Assembly (NCBI RefSeq): GCF_036014175.1
Contig: NZ_CP107917.1
Span: forward strand, 3,658,001-3,722,000
Source: Streptomyces sp. NBC_00443
GTDB lineage: Bacteria > Actinomycetota > Actinomycetes > Streptomycetales > Streptomycetaceae
Length of the DNA: 64,000 bases
Direction: 5' to 3'
Below, one piece after another: positions 24,389-33,624 of the stretch. The notes under the pieces were generated by a model. The model was given only the letters and a program-made list of their open reading frames with translations, was not told where the DNA came from and searched no databases. The translations under genes were made by a program, and so were the position numbers. How positions within the stretch are numbered: position 1 is the stretch's first letter; each line of letters opens with the position of its first letter.

Positions 24389-25535
24389 AGACGCGTGGAA
24401 CGCGCGTTCCGATCCGCGTGACGATTTCGTAGGCGATGGTCCCCGCGGCCTGGGCCCAGTCCTCGGCGGTGGGCTCACCGCGGTCACCGGGCCCGAACAG
24501 CACCGCTTCCGCGCCGGCCGCCGGCTCGTCCCCGCCCAGGTCGACGACGAACTGGTCCATCGCGATCCGCCCCGCGACCGTCCGCCACTTGCCGCCGACC
24601 AGGACGGGACCGGCGCCGGAGGCGTGCCGCGGGATGCCGTCGGCGTAGCCGAGGGGGACGAGGCCGAGGGTGGTCTCGCCCGGGGTGACGTAGTGATGGC
24701 CGTAGCTGACGCCATGACCGCCCGGGACGTGTTTCACCAGTGCGAGGGACGCCGAGAGCGTCATCACGGGCCGCAGCCCGAAGTCAGCGGGGCTGCCCAG
24801 CTCGGGGCTGGGCGAGATGCCGTAGGTGGCGATCCCGGTGCGCACCAGGTCGAAGTGGCTGTCGGGGAGGGTGAGCGTGGCGGGCGAGTTGGCGATGTGC
24901 CGCACCTCGGGCCGCGCGCCCCGCGCCTCGGCGTACGCCACCATCTCGCGGAAGAGGGAGAGCTGGGCGGCGATGGACGGATGCCCGGGCTCGTCGGCGC
25001 AGGCGAAGTGCGACCAGAGTCCGGTGATCCGGATCAGCCCGTCGGCCTCGGCCCGCAGGGCCTCCCGCACGAGCTCGGTCCAGTCGTCCCCGGGCTGGCA
25101 GCCGCCCCGGCCCAGCCCGGTGTCGGCCTTGAGCTGCACGCGCGCGGGAGCGCCGGCCTGCCGGGCGGCCTCGGTGACCTCGCGCAGGGCCCACATCCCG
25201 CTGACGGAGACGTCCAGGTCGGCCTCGATGGCCTCGCGCCAGGGGCCGCCCGGTGTCCACAGCCAGCACATGATCCGTACGCCGTCCAGACCGGCGGCCC
25301 GCAGCACGAGGGCCTCCTCGGGCGTGGCCGTACCCAGCCAGCCGGCGCCAGCCTCTATGGCCTCGCGGGCGCACCGGACGGCCCCGTGGCCGTACGCGTC
25401 CGACTTCACGACGGCCATCAGGGCCGCGTCCGGCGCGTGGGCGCGCAGGGTCCGCACATTGGCCCGCAGGGCGGCCAGATCGATCTCGGCGCGGGCACGC
25501 AGGGGGGCGGTCCGCAGGGCTGCTGTTTCTGTCAT
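24369..25535 (-). CDS. alr: Alanine racemase
   Basis: PLP enzyme converting L- to D-alanine for peptidoglycan and D-Ala-D-Ala. 388 residues: TIM-barrel with PLP lysine K44 in VVKSDAYGHG, and a C-terminal beta domain with the second catalytic base in GVSYGHHYV. The family segment RIAMDQFVVDLGG is also present. First gene of the probable alr-hydrolase-tsaE operon. The extreme C-terminus (NASM) is encoded by the degenerate repeat array. Confidence 0.96.
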   Translation of the reverse strand: MTETAALRTAPLRARAEIDLAALRANVRTLRAHAPDAALMAVVKSDAYGHGAVRCAREAIEAGAGWLGTATPEEALVLRAAGLDGVRIMCWLWTPGGPWREAIEADLDVSVSGMWALREVTEAARQAGAPARVQLKADTGLGRGGCQPGDDWTELVREALRAEADGLIRITGLWSHFACADEPGHPSIAAQLSLFREMVAYAEARGARPEVRHIANSPATLTLPDSHFDLVRTGIATYGISPSPELGSPADFGLRPVMTLSASLALVKHVPGGHGVSYGHHYVTPGETTLGLVPLGYADGIPRHASGAGPVLVGGKWRTVAGRIAMDQFVVDLGGDEPAAGAEAVLFGPGDRGEPTAEDWAQAAGTIAYEIVTRIGTRVPRVYRNASM

Positions 25536-25618
25536 GGCGCCCCCAGTGTCTCAGAGGGGTACGACATCGCCGCCGAGCCGGGACCCGCGCCCCTGACCAC
25601 CGGTCCCGCGCCAGCGGG

Positions 25619-26503
25619 TCACGCCTCCGGCCGGTGCCCCCACACGTACACCTGGTCGTTGTTCTTCAGCACGCCCCACAGCTTCCTGGCCTCGTCCAGG
25701 CGCAGATTGACGCAGCCCATGGAGCCGACGGCGGTGAAGATGTTGCCGTAGACGCCGTGGAAGGCCTGGCCGCCGCTGAAGAACTGGGAGTAGGGCATGG
25801 GGCTGTTGTAGAGGCTCGACACGTGGTTCTTGTGCCGCCAGTAGATGCGGTGCGACCCGACCCGCGTCTCGTACCCCTTGCGCCCGCTCCTGACGGGCAC
25901 GGGCCCGAACACCACCTTCTTGCCCTTCTGCACCCAGGCCAGCTGCCGGTCGAGGTCGACACAGGCGACCCGGTACCTGCGTACCGGGCACTTCTTGGCG
26001 GCATTGGGGTTCTTGCTGGCGGAGACCAGCTGCATGGTGGCCCAAGTCACCGGGCCGGCGAAGCCGATGGCGGGCTTGATCTTGTGCTTGGTCTGGAAGG
26101 CGCGGATGGCCCGGCAGTCGGCGGGCGACTGCTCCCCGTCCACGCGCCGCTTCAGCCACCGCTCGACCTGCCGCTGGTGCGGTCCCGTCTCCTGGCTGCA
26201 CTTCACGCCCTCGAGGGCGTCCATCGGAGGGATGTACTCCACGAGGTCGTTCGTCTCGTCCGGCGCGTCCTTCGGCTCGACGGCGTCCTCCTCGGGGCTG
26301 GGCGTGTACACCTCCGGGGGCAGCGCCTGGTCGGGCGTGTCGGTCGGCCGGAGGTTGAGCAGGTCGGGTACGCCCGGCACGAGTTCGGCCTCCGGCCCGG
26401 AAGCCGGGGGCACGGGGTCGGCCGAGGCGCTGCCGACGGGCAGCAGGGTGGCGCCGGCGAGCAGCACAGCGATGCTCCGGCTTGCGATACGTCCGCTGAT
26501 CAT
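25619..26503 (-). CDS. L,D-transpeptidase with peptidoglycan-binding domain
   Basis: Secreted cell-wall cross-linking enzyme, 294 residues: signal peptide (about 1-28), acidic Pro-rich linker, a peptidoglycan-binding type helix bundle (RAIRAFQTKHKIKPA, about 130-160), and a C-terminal YkuD domain. The catalytic His is in FHGVYG and the nucleophile Cys in GSMGCVNLRLDEA. Together they forge 3-3 cross-links. The ATG at 26503 is preferred over an in-frame GTG two codons upstream because the signal peptide then starts MISGRIASRS. Confidence 0.9.
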   Translation of the reverse strand: MISGRIASRSIAVLLAGATLLPVGSASADPVPPASGPEAELVPGVPDLLNLRPTDTPDQALPPEVYTPSPEEDAVEPKDAPDETNDLVEYIPPMDALEGVKCSQETGPHQRQVERWLKRRVDGEQSPADCRAIRAFQTKHKIKPAIGFAGPVTWATMQLVSASKNPNAAKKCPVRRYRVACVDLDRQLAWVQKGKKVVFGPVPVRSGRKGYETRVGSHRIYWRHKNHVSSLYNSPMPYSQFFSGGQAFHGVYGNIFTAVGSMGCVNLRLDEARKLWGVLKNNDQVYVWGHRPEA

Positions 26504-26619
26504 GCGCACAGGGAAGCGTGAGGGCCTGCCCGGCGGGAGGCGCCGCGCGGCGGGGTCACCCTAACGAGGCGCGGGAGACCGGGCTGGGGAACGGGCGACC
26601 GAACCGTAGGGTGCTCGGC

Positions 26620-26991
26620 ATGAGCATCATCGGGGTCGGCATCGACGTGGCCGAGATCGACAGGTTCAGCGCGGCACTGGAACGCACCCCCGGGCTGGCT
26701 GAACGACTGTTCCTGCAGAGCGAGTTGCTGCTGCCAAGCGGCGAACGCCGGGGCATCGCCTCGCTCGCGGCCCGTTTCGCGGCGAAGGAGGCTCTCGCGA
26801 AGGCGCTGGGCGCACCGGCGGGCCTGCTGTGGACGGATGCCGAGGTCTACGTCGAGGACAGCGGCCGGCCACGGCTGCGGGTGTCGGGGACGGTCGCGGC
26901 ACGGGCGGCCGAACTGGGCGTACGGTCCTGGCACGTGTCGCTGAGCCATGACGCCGGGGTCGCGTCGGCGGTGGTGGTGGCGGAGGGCTGA
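26620..26991 (+). CDS. acpS: Holo-[acyl-carrier-protein] synthase
   Basis: Transfers 4'-phosphopantetheine from CoA to the serine of ACP for fatty-acid synthesis. 123 residues, the usual AcpS length, with the magnesium-binding GVGIDVAEIDRF and the ARFAAKEALAKALG helix. The conserved WHVSLSHD completes the fold. Short gap to nnr downstream on the same strand (92 bp). Confidence 0.95.
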   Translation: MSIIGVGIDVAEIDRFSAALERTPGLAERLFLQSELLLPSGERRGIASLAARFAAKEALAKALGAPAGLLWTDAEVYVEDSGRPRLRVSGTVAARAAELGVRSWHVSLSHDAGVASAVVVAEG

Positions 26992-27083
26992 GGCCGCCGG
27001 CCCTCGCGCCCCGGCCGGCCAAAAGGCACACCGATGCGTCCATGGATGCGACGAGCCGCGCCGCGTACGGAAGACTCGGTCGT

Positions 27084-28520
27084 ATGCGGACTGCGTACAG
27101 CGTGGAGACGGTAAGGGCGGCCGAACGGGAGCTGATGGCACGGCTTCCGGACGGTGCGCTGATGCAGCGGGCGGCGGCCGGACTCGCCGTGGCCTGCGCG
27201 GATCTGCTGGGCCGGGTGTACGGCAGCCGGGTCGTGCTGCTGGTCGGCAGCGGCGACAACGGCGGCGACGCCCTGTATGCCGGGGCCCGACTGGCCCGGC
27301 GCGGGGCGGGAGTTGCCGCGGTGCTGCTGAACCCGGAGCGGGCGCACGCCGGGGGCCTCGCGGCGCTGCGGCAGGCGGGCGGCCGGGCGACCGGGGTCGA
27401 CGGCGCCGAGGAGTTGATCGAGCGCGCGGATCTCGTCGTGGACGGAATCGTCGGGATCGGCGGCAAGGGCGGGCTGCGTCCGGATGCGGCCCCGCTGGCC
27501 GCCGCCGCCCGGCGGTCCCGGGCCGCGGTGGTCGCCGTGGACCTGCCGAGCGGCGTGGACGTGGACACGGGCGAGGTACGCGGCACGGCACTGCGGGCCG
27601 ACCTCACCGTCACGTTCGGCACGCACAAGCCGGGCCTGCTGATCGATCCGGCGCGGGACTACGCCGGTGTGGTGCGCCTGGTCGACATCGGCCTGGCGCT
27701 GCCGAACGACGCGGTGGAGCTGGAGGCTCTGCAACACGCGGACGTGGACCTGCTGTTGCCGTCGCCCGCGGCGGAGACGGACAAGTACCGGCGAGGTGTC
27801 GTGGGCATCGCGGCCGGCTCGGCGCGCTATCCGGGTGCGGCCGTCCTGGCGGTGGCGGGGGCACTGCGGGGCGGGGCGGGAGCCGTACGGTACGTCGGCC
27901 CGGCCGCGGACGCGGTGATCGCCCGGTTCCCCGAGACGCTGGTGTCGGACCGGGGCCCGAAGAAGGCCGGGCGCGTGCAGTCCTGGGTCGTCGGCCCCGG
28001 CGCCGGGGACGACGCGGCGGCGGTCGCGGAGGTCCTGGCGACGGACGTGCCGGTGCTCCTCGACGCGGACGGCCTGCGGCTGGCGGACGCGGACGCGGTA
28101 CGGGGGCGTACGGCACCGACTCTGATGACCCCGCACGCCGGGGAGGCGGCGGCGCTGCTGGGTGTTTCCCGCGAGGAGGTCGAGGGGGCTCGGCTGGCTT
28201 CGGTACGGGAGTTGGCGGGGCGGTATGCGGCGACGGTGCTGCTGAAGGGGTCGACGACGCTGGTGGCGGACGCCGGGGGCACCGGCCCGGTCCGGGTGAA
28301 CCCGACGGGTACGCCATGGCTGGCCACGGCCGGCAGCGGGGATGTGCTGTCCGGTTTGGCGGGATCACTGCTGGCGGCGGGGCTCCCGGCGTTGGATGCT
28401 GCGAGCGCGGCGGCGTATCTCCACGGCCTGTCGGCAAGGTTCGCGGCGGACGGGGCGCCGGTCGGGGCGCATGACGTGGCTGAGGGGATTCCGGATGCCT
28501 GGCGGGACGTACGGAGTTGA
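27084..28520 (+). CDS. nnr: Bifunctional NAD(P)H-hydrate repair enzyme Nnr
   Basis: Two enzymes in one 478-residue chain: an N-terminal NAD(P)H-hydrate epimerase (VGSGDNGGDALYAGARL, DGIVGIGGKGGL) and a C-terminal ADP-dependent dehydratase (GSARYPGAAVLAVAGALRGGAG, GSGDVLSGLAGSLLAAG). It repairs damaged nicotinamide cofactors. Start ATG at 27084 gives MRTAYSVETVRAAE, matching family starts; an upstream in-frame ATG would add 14 residues. Confidence 0.95.
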   Translation: MRTAYSVETVRAAERELMARLPDGALMQRAAAGLAVACADLLGRVYGSRVVLLVGSGDNGGDALYAGARLARRGAGVAAVLLNPERAHAGGLAALRQAGGRATGVDGAEELIERADLVVDGIVGIGGKGGLRPDAAPLAAAARRSRAAVVAVDLPSGVDVDTGEVRGTALRADLTVTFGTHKPGLLIDPARDYAGVVRLVDIGLALPNDAVELEALQHADVDLLLPSPAAETDKYRRGVVGIAAGSARYPGAAVLAVAGALRGGAGAVRYVGPAADAVIARFPETLVSDRGPKKAGRVQSWVVGPGAGDDAAAVAEVLATDVPVLLDADGLRLADADAVRGRTAPTLMTPHAGEAAALLGVSREEVEGARLASVRELAGRYAATVLLKGSTTLVADAGGTGPVRVNPTGTPWLATAGSGDVLSGLAGSLLAAGLPALDAASAAAYLHGLSARFAADGAPVGAHDVAEGIPDAWRDVRS

Positions 28521-28586
28521 GGGAACCGCTTCCGGACGGCGGAGACCGGCGTCACCGCGCCGCCGTCGTCCTGGCGAGGCCGTCGC

Positions 28587-29768
28587 ATGAGGGCGATCGT
28601 CATCGGGGCGGGCATCGGAGGACTGGCCGCCACCCTGAGCCTGCGCCGGGCGGGTTGGGACGTCACGATCGTCGAGCAGGCAGCCCGCTTCACCGAGGTC
28701 GGTGCCGGAATCCAGCTCGCGCCCAACGCCACGCGGGTGCTGCGCCGGCTGGACGTCCTCGACGCGGTCGCCGCACCGGCCTCCCGCCCCTCCCACCTGA
28801 GCTTTCGCACCTGGTCCGACGGGTCGGAGATCTGCCGTTACGGGACGGGCCGTGCGGCCGAGGACGAGTTCGGGGCGCCGTACCTGCTGCTTCACCGCGC
28901 CGATCTGCACCGGGCCCTGGTCGCCGCGGTGCCACCGGAGTCGGTGCGCCTGAACACGACGGTCGTGGACATCGCCCAGGACGACAACTCCGCCCACGTC
29001 ACGACGGCGACCGGTGAGCGCCTGGGCGCGGACCTGGTGGTGGCCGCGGACGGCATCCGCTCCGCCGCCCGCCAGTGGCTCTTCGGCAAGGACGAGGCGG
29101 TGTTCTCGGGAACCGCCGCCTACCGGGCCCTGCTCCCCGCCGCCGAGGTGGCCGACTTGGGTCTCCCCCCGCTCGCCGTCTGGCTCGGCCCGGACCGCCA
29201 CTTCGTCCACTACTGGGTGCGCCGCGGCGAACTCCTCAACGTCGTGGCCGTCTTCAGCACAGAGGAGCCGACGCAGGAGTCATGGACCGCTCAGGCAGAA
29301 CCCGGCGAGCAACTGCGCGAGTTCGCGGCCTGGGACGCCCGGGTCCTGAGGATCCTCGAACGCGCGGGCCAGGTGCTGCGCTACGGCATCTACACCCGAG
29401 CCCCGCTTGCTCGTTGGAACGTCGGCCGGGTGACCCTCCTCGGCGACAGCGCCCACGCGATGGTCCCGTTCCAGGCCCAGGGCGCGGCCCAGGCGATCCT
29501 GGACGCGGCCGCACTGGGCGACGCCCTCACGGACGCGACGCCCACCGAAGTTCCCGCCGCACTCGCCCGCTACACCGCCCGCCGCCTACCGACCGCCACC
29601 GCCACACAGTCCGCCTCGACCCAGGCAGGCAGAGACTTCCACTTACCGGACGGCCCGGAGGCCAGGTCGAGAAACGCCCGCATGGCGGCACACGCAGCCG
29701 AGAACAGGTTCATGCCGCAGGCGACGGCGTGGCGGGAGGACGGACCGGACGACGAGCCGGACCACTGA
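28587..29768 (+). CDS. FAD-dependent monooxygenase (salicylate-hydroxylase type), TTA codon
   Basis: 393 residues of the group A flavoprotein hydroxylase family. FAD/NADP motifs are visible: GAGIGGLAATL at residue 7, a central DG motif in VVAADGIRSAAR, and GDSAHAMVPFQAQGAAQA near residue 290. Substrate unknown; similar enzymes act on aromatic acids. Codon 353 (29643-29645) is TTA, the leucine codon needing bldA tRNA, so full-length translation should be linked to development. Gap to nnr 66 bp; may be co-transcribed. Confidence 0.88.
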   Translation: MRAIVIGAGIGGLAATLSLRRAGWDVTIVEQAARFTEVGAGIQLAPNATRVLRRLDVLDAVAAPASRPSHLSFRTWSDGSEICRYGTGRAAEDEFGAPYLLLHRADLHRALVAAVPPESVRLNTTVVDIAQDDNSAHVTTATGERLGADLVVAADGIRSAARQWLFGKDEAVFSGTAAYRALLPAAEVADLGLPPLAVWLGPDRHFVHYWVRRGELLNVVAVFSTEEPTQESWTAQAEPGEQLREFAAWDARVLRILERAGQVLRYGIYTRAPLARWNVGRVTLLGDSAHAMVPFQAQGAAQAILDAAALGDALTDATPTEVPAALARYTARRLPTATATQSASTQAGRDFHLPDGPEARSRNARMAAHAAENRFMPQATAWREDGPDDEPDH

Positions 29769-29785
29769 ACGGCCCGGCCGGCAGC

Positions 29786-30729
29786 TCAGGTCTGGTCGTC
29801 GTCCTGGTCGTCGACGAACAGGTCCTCCACCCGCTCGACGGTGCCGACTCGGTCGAGCCAGGCATCGACACGGGGAAGGTCCGTACAGGTGGCGATCCGC
29901 TCCCGCACCTCATCGGAGACGGCGATGCCACGCACCTCCAGGACACGCAGAACACCTTCCGCCTTGCCCTCGGCCCGTCCTTCGACTTTGCCCTCGGCCC
30001 GTCCTTCGACCTTGCCCTCGGCCTTGCCCTCCAGGTACGTCTCCTCGAAGAGGGTTCCCCGGCCCGGAAAGTATGTGGCGACCATCTTCTCCAGCTCTCT
30101 CCATGTCTCCCGGGCCGGAGTGTTCTCCAGACCGACTTCCAGCAACTCGCACCAGTACATGGCCGTGGCCCTGTCGAGCGACCGCATCCCCTGGGCCATC
30201 AAGTTCAGTATGGCCGGGCTGTTCCTGCTTTCACTGTGCACGATGGCCGCAAACGTGGCCATCGCCGGATGTCGCGCCACCATCGACTCATCCGTGATCT
30301 CCGGAACGTTCTCCGGCCCCAGCACAAAGGGACGCGTGACCTGCGTCTCCCACACCCCGACGCGGCACTCGAAGGGGCCTGCGGCCCAACTCGCGGTCGA
30401 CCGGTCCCGGCAGACCGCGACGAGCAGCACCGGCAGGTTGAACTTCGCCCGCAGGTAGGCGACGTAGTAGGGCCAGGTGGTCCCCTTGTCCTAGCCGGTC
30501 TGGTCTGGGCCTCGATGGCGAGCAGAAAGTTCTCCCCATCGGCGGACTCGACCTTCAGCACCGTGTCCACTCGCCGCTCCAGCGGCTTGATTTCCGTGGC
30601 GTCGGGAGTGAGCACTTCGATGTTCGCCTTCACGGGCGGCGGCAGCCCCAACGCCTCGAATACGGGGGCGAGGACCTCCGGATGATCCTGAAAGATCCGG
30701 TGCGAGGCCTCGTGGGTGGATGTGACCAT
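29786..30729 (-). pseudogene. Rpn/PDDEXK-type transposase-like protein, frameshifted
   Basis: The family resembles the RpnA-like recombination-promoting nuclease/hypothetical proteins common in Streptomyces. The N-terminal frame reads MVTSTHEASHRIFQDHPEVL to LLAIEAQTRP and carries the EAQ motif of the nuclease fold. It then breaks near 30484-30500, with a TAG in the downstream frame, and the second frame resumes at KFNLPVLLVAVCRD and runs to the end. One added base would restore about 314 residues. The junction contains CTAG and no homopolymer, so decay is as likely as error. The C-terminal part has tandem EGKAEGRAEG-type repeats. Confidence 0.7.
29964..30030. repeat. 24-bp tandem repeats inside Rpn-like gene
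   Basis: Two 24-bp units (29964-29987 and 29988-30011, nearly identical) and a partial third. They encode the EGKVEGRA-type hydrophilic, alternately charged segment near the C-terminus. In this family the segment varies in length. Confidence 0.8.
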
Positions 30730-30793
30730 GCGCGCAACGTAATGGGGCCGAAGATCGGGTTGCCCGGCGATCAACAGGCGTTCACCCTTTCGA

Positions 30794-30817
30794 GCGGCGG
30801 GAAAACGTTCCCGCCGC
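30794..30817 (-). terminator. glmS terminator hairpin
   Basis: Ten-bp perfect stem (GCGGCGGGAA and TTCCCGCCGC) with an AACG loop, about 60 bp past the glmS stop. The U-tract is short, as is usual in Streptomyces. Confidence 0.75.
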
Positions 30818-30875
30818 CGAAGTCGGCTCGCACGACGCGCACTTACCCTGTGGGCCCCCTCACTCCACCGTCACC

Positions 30876-32723
30876 TCACTCCACCGTCACCGACTTGGCC
30901 AGATTCCGAGGCTGATCCACGTCGTTGCCCCGAGCCGTCGCCAGTTCACAGGCGAACACCTGCAGGGGAACCGTCGCCACCAGCGGCTGAAGCAAGGTCG
31001 GCGTGGCCGGGATCCAGATGAGGTGGTCCGCGTACGGCACCACCGCCTCGTCGCCTTCCTCCGCGATGACGATGGTCCGCGCGCCCCGGGCCCGGATCTC
31101 CTGGATGTTGGACACGATCTTGTCGTACAGAACCGACCGCCCCCGGGGCGAAGGCACGACCACGACCACCGGCAGATCGTCCTCGATCAGAGCGATCGGC
31201 CCGTGCTTCAACTCCCCCGCCGCAAAGCCTTCGGCGTGCATATAGGCGAGTTCCTTCAGCTTCAGCGCCCCCTCCAGCGCCACGGGGTATCCGACATGCC
31301 GCCCCAGGAACAGCACCGTCTTCTTCGCGGCCAGCGACCGCGCCAGCTCCCGCACCGGCTCCATGGTCTCCAGCACCCGCTCGACCTCACCGGAGATGTG
31401 GGAGAGATCCCGGATGACCGCCCCGATCTCGTCGCCCCACTTGGTGCCCCGCACCTGCCCCAGATACAGCGCGACGAGGTAACACGCCACCAGCTGCGTC
31501 AGGAACGCCTTCGTCGAAGCGACCGCGACCTCCGGCCCGGCATGCGTGTACAGCACCGCATCCGACTCACGCGGAATCGTCGACCCGTTGGTGTTGCAGA
31601 TCGCCAGCACCCTGGCCCCCTGCTCGCGGGCATGCCGCAGCGCCATGAGGGTGTCCATGGTCTCGCCGGACTGCGAGATGGCGATGACGAGGGTCTGCTG
31701 ATCGAGGATCGGATCCCGGTACCGGAACTCACTGGCCAGTTCGACCTCGCAGGGCACCCGCGTCCAGTGCTCGATGGCGTACTTGGCGATCATGCCGGCG
31801 TGAAAGGCCGTACCGCAGGCGACGATGACGACCTTGTCGACTTCCCGCAGCTCGGAGGCGCTGATGCGCACCTCGTCCAGCGTCAGCGAACCGGAAGCGT
31901 CGATGCGCCCCAGCAACGTGTCGGCGACCGCCTTGGGCTGCTCGGCGATCTCCTTGAGCATGAAGTAGTCATAGCCCCCCTTTTCGGCGGCCGAGGCGTC
32001 CCAGTCGACGTGATACGACCGCACCTCGGCCGGCCGCCCGTCGAACCCGGTGACGGTCACCCCGTCCCGCCGCAGCTCCACCACCTGGTCCTGGCCCAGC
32101 TCGATCGCCGACCGCGTGTGGGCGATGAACGCGGCGACATCCGAGGCGAGAAAGGCCTCACCCTCCCCAACACCCACCACCAGCGGCGAGTTCCGCCGCG
32201 CACCGACCACCACGTCGGGCTCATCGGCATGCACGGCGACCAGCGTGAAGGCCCCCTCCAACCGTCGGCACACCAGCCGCATGGCCTCGGCGAGGTCGGC
32301 GCAGACCGAGAACTCCTCGGCGAGCAGGTGCGCGACCACCTCGGTGTCGGTCTCGGAGGCCAGCTCGTGCCCCCGCTCCGCCAACTCGGCCCGCAGCCCG
32401 GCGAAGTTCTCGATGATCCCGTTGTGCACGACGGCGACGCGCCCCGTGTTGTCGAGATGCGGATGCGCATTCGCGTCCGTGGGCCCGCCGTGCGTGGCCC
32501 ACCGCGTGTGCCCGAGCCCCGTGGTCCCGGTCGGCAACGGCCGCTCGGCGAGCTCCTTCTCCAGATTGCCCAGCTTCCCGGCCTTCTTGGCCCCGGCCAG
32601 CCCCCCGTCCGCCAGCACCGCGACCCCGGCCGAGTCGTACCCCCGGTACTCCAGCCGCTTCAGTCCGGCCATCACGATCTCGAGCGCCGACTGCGACCCC
32701 ACGTATCCCACGATTCCGCACAT
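30876..32723 (-). CDS. glmS: Glutamine-fructose-6-phosphate aminotransferase
   Basis: Makes glucosamine-6-phosphate from fructose-6-P and glutamine, entry to amino-sugar and peptidoglycan precursors. 615 residues: N-terminal class II glutaminase with catalytic Cys2 (MCGIVGYVG), then two SIS isomerase domains (SQSGETMDTL near 350; PRGRSVLYDK near 500) and the conserved RNLAKSVTVE end. It pairs functionally with glmM at 36.9-38.2 kb. No glmS-ribozyme-like leader was recognised upstream. Confidence 0.97.
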   Translation of the reverse strand: MCGIVGYVGSQSALEIVMAGLKRLEYRGYDSAGVAVLADGGLAGAKKAGKLGNLEKELAERPLPTGTTGLGHTRWATHGGPTDANAHPHLDNTGRVAVVHNGIIENFAGLRAELAERGHELASETDTEVVAHLLAEEFSVCADLAEAMRLVCRRLEGAFTLVAVHADEPDVVVGARRNSPLVVGVGEGEAFLASDVAAFIAHTRSAIELGQDQVVELRRDGVTVTGFDGRPAEVRSYHVDWDASAAEKGGYDYFMLKEIAEQPKAVADTLLGRIDASGSLTLDEVRISASELREVDKVVIVACGTAFHAGMIAKYAIEHWTRVPCEVELASEFRYRDPILDQQTLVIAISQSGETMDTLMALRHAREQGARVLAICNTNGSTIPRESDAVLYTHAGPEVAVASTKAFLTQLVACYLVALYLGQVRGTKWGDEIGAVIRDLSHISGEVERVLETMEPVRELARSLAAKKTVLFLGRHVGYPVALEGALKLKELAYMHAEGFAAGELKHGPIALIEDDLPVVVVVPSPRGRSVLYDKIVSNIQEIRARGARTIVIAEEGDEAVVPYADHLIWIPATPTLLQPLVATVPLQVFACELATARGNDVDQPRNLAKSVTVE

Positions 32724-32808
32724 GCGCGGCAGCCTACGGTCCGCTCGTCAGGGAAATCGCCCCCGAACTCCGCGCCGCCTGCCCGAATTCGGAAATTCCT
32801 GGGGCCCG

Positions 32809-33624
32809 TCAGGTCTTCGCCCGATAAGAGCGCATGGCCAACGGATAGAACACCAGCGCGATCCCGGCCGCCCACACCAGCGACCACAGCACCGGCTCCG
32901 CCACCGGCCCACCCAGCAGCAGCCCCCGGAACGCGTCCGACAGATGCGTCACCGGATTCACGTCGCTCCACGCCTGCAGCCACCCCGGCATGGTGTCCAC
33001 CATGACGAACGCGCTGCTCGTGAACGTGATCGGGAAAATGATCGTGAACGCGAAGGCCTGCACCTTCTCGGCGTCCCCCGCCAGCATCCCGATCAGCACC
33101 GCGCCCCACGACACCGCCGCCGCGAACACGACCACCAGCAGCGTCCCGAGCAGGAACCCGCCCAGCCCTCCGGTGATCCGGAAGCCGAGCAGCAGGCCGA
33201 GGCCGATCATCAGCAGCAGCGCCCAGACGTGCTTGGCGAGGTCGGCGGTGATACGGCCGATGAGCGGGGCCGAGCGGGCGATCGGCAGGCTGCGCAGCCG
33301 GTCGAAGACGCCCTTGGTGAGGTCGGTGTTGAGCGCCATGGCGGTGTACATGGTCATGAACAGGGTGTTCTGGACGATGATCCCCGGCAGTGCGTACTTC
33401 AGATACGCCTCGGGCGACCCGGCCATCTGCCCGCCCAGCACATACGTGAAGAGGAACACGAACATGATCGGCGTGATGCTGTAGTCGACCAGTTCGAGCG
33501 GGTTGTGCTTCACCGCGACCAGGCTCCGCCAGGCCATCGTGAAGGTCTGCCGCATCCCGTCGAGCGGTCGCACCCGGCCCGACTTGGTGACCGGGGCCGT
33601 GATGGTCGTGGTGGCGGCGGTCAT
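32809..33624 (-). CDS. ABC transporter permease, DrrB-like
   Basis: ABC-2-type integral membrane subunit, 271 residues and about six hydrophobic helices (YSITPIMFVFLFTYVLGG, VWALLLMIGLGLLLGFR, AGIALVFYPLAM at the end). Start ATG overlaps the stop of the ATPase gene by 4 bp, so the two are coupled. The pair resembles the daunorubicin DrrA/DrrB exporter type. Exported substrate unknown. Divergent from coaA. Confidence 0.9.
   Translation of the reverse strand: MTAATTTITAPVTKSGRVRPLDGMRQTFTMAWRSLVAVKHNPLELVDYSITPIMFVFLFTYVLGGQMAGSPEAYLKYALPGIIVQNTLFMTMYTAMALNTDLTKGVFDRLRSLPIARSAPLIGRITADLAKHVWALLLMIGLGLLLGFRITGGLGGFLLGTLLVVVFAAAVSWGAVLIGMLAGDAEKVQAFAFTIIFPITFTSSAFVMVDTMPGWLQAWSDVNPVTHLSDAFRGLLLGGPVAEPVLWSLVWAAGIALVFYPLAMRSYRAKT

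Noticed and set aside
29964..30030. Possible CRISPR-like repeats
   Set aside because: Adjacent 24-bp units with no spacers, in frame inside a gene.
32724..32808. glmS ribozyme or riboswitch upstream of glmS
   Set aside because: The gap is short and ends in another gene's tail; no ribozyme core could be recognised.
31023..33005. 660-codon plus-strand frame opposite glmS
   Set aside because: Arg/His/Pro-rich shadow of glmS and the ABC permease; no start context.
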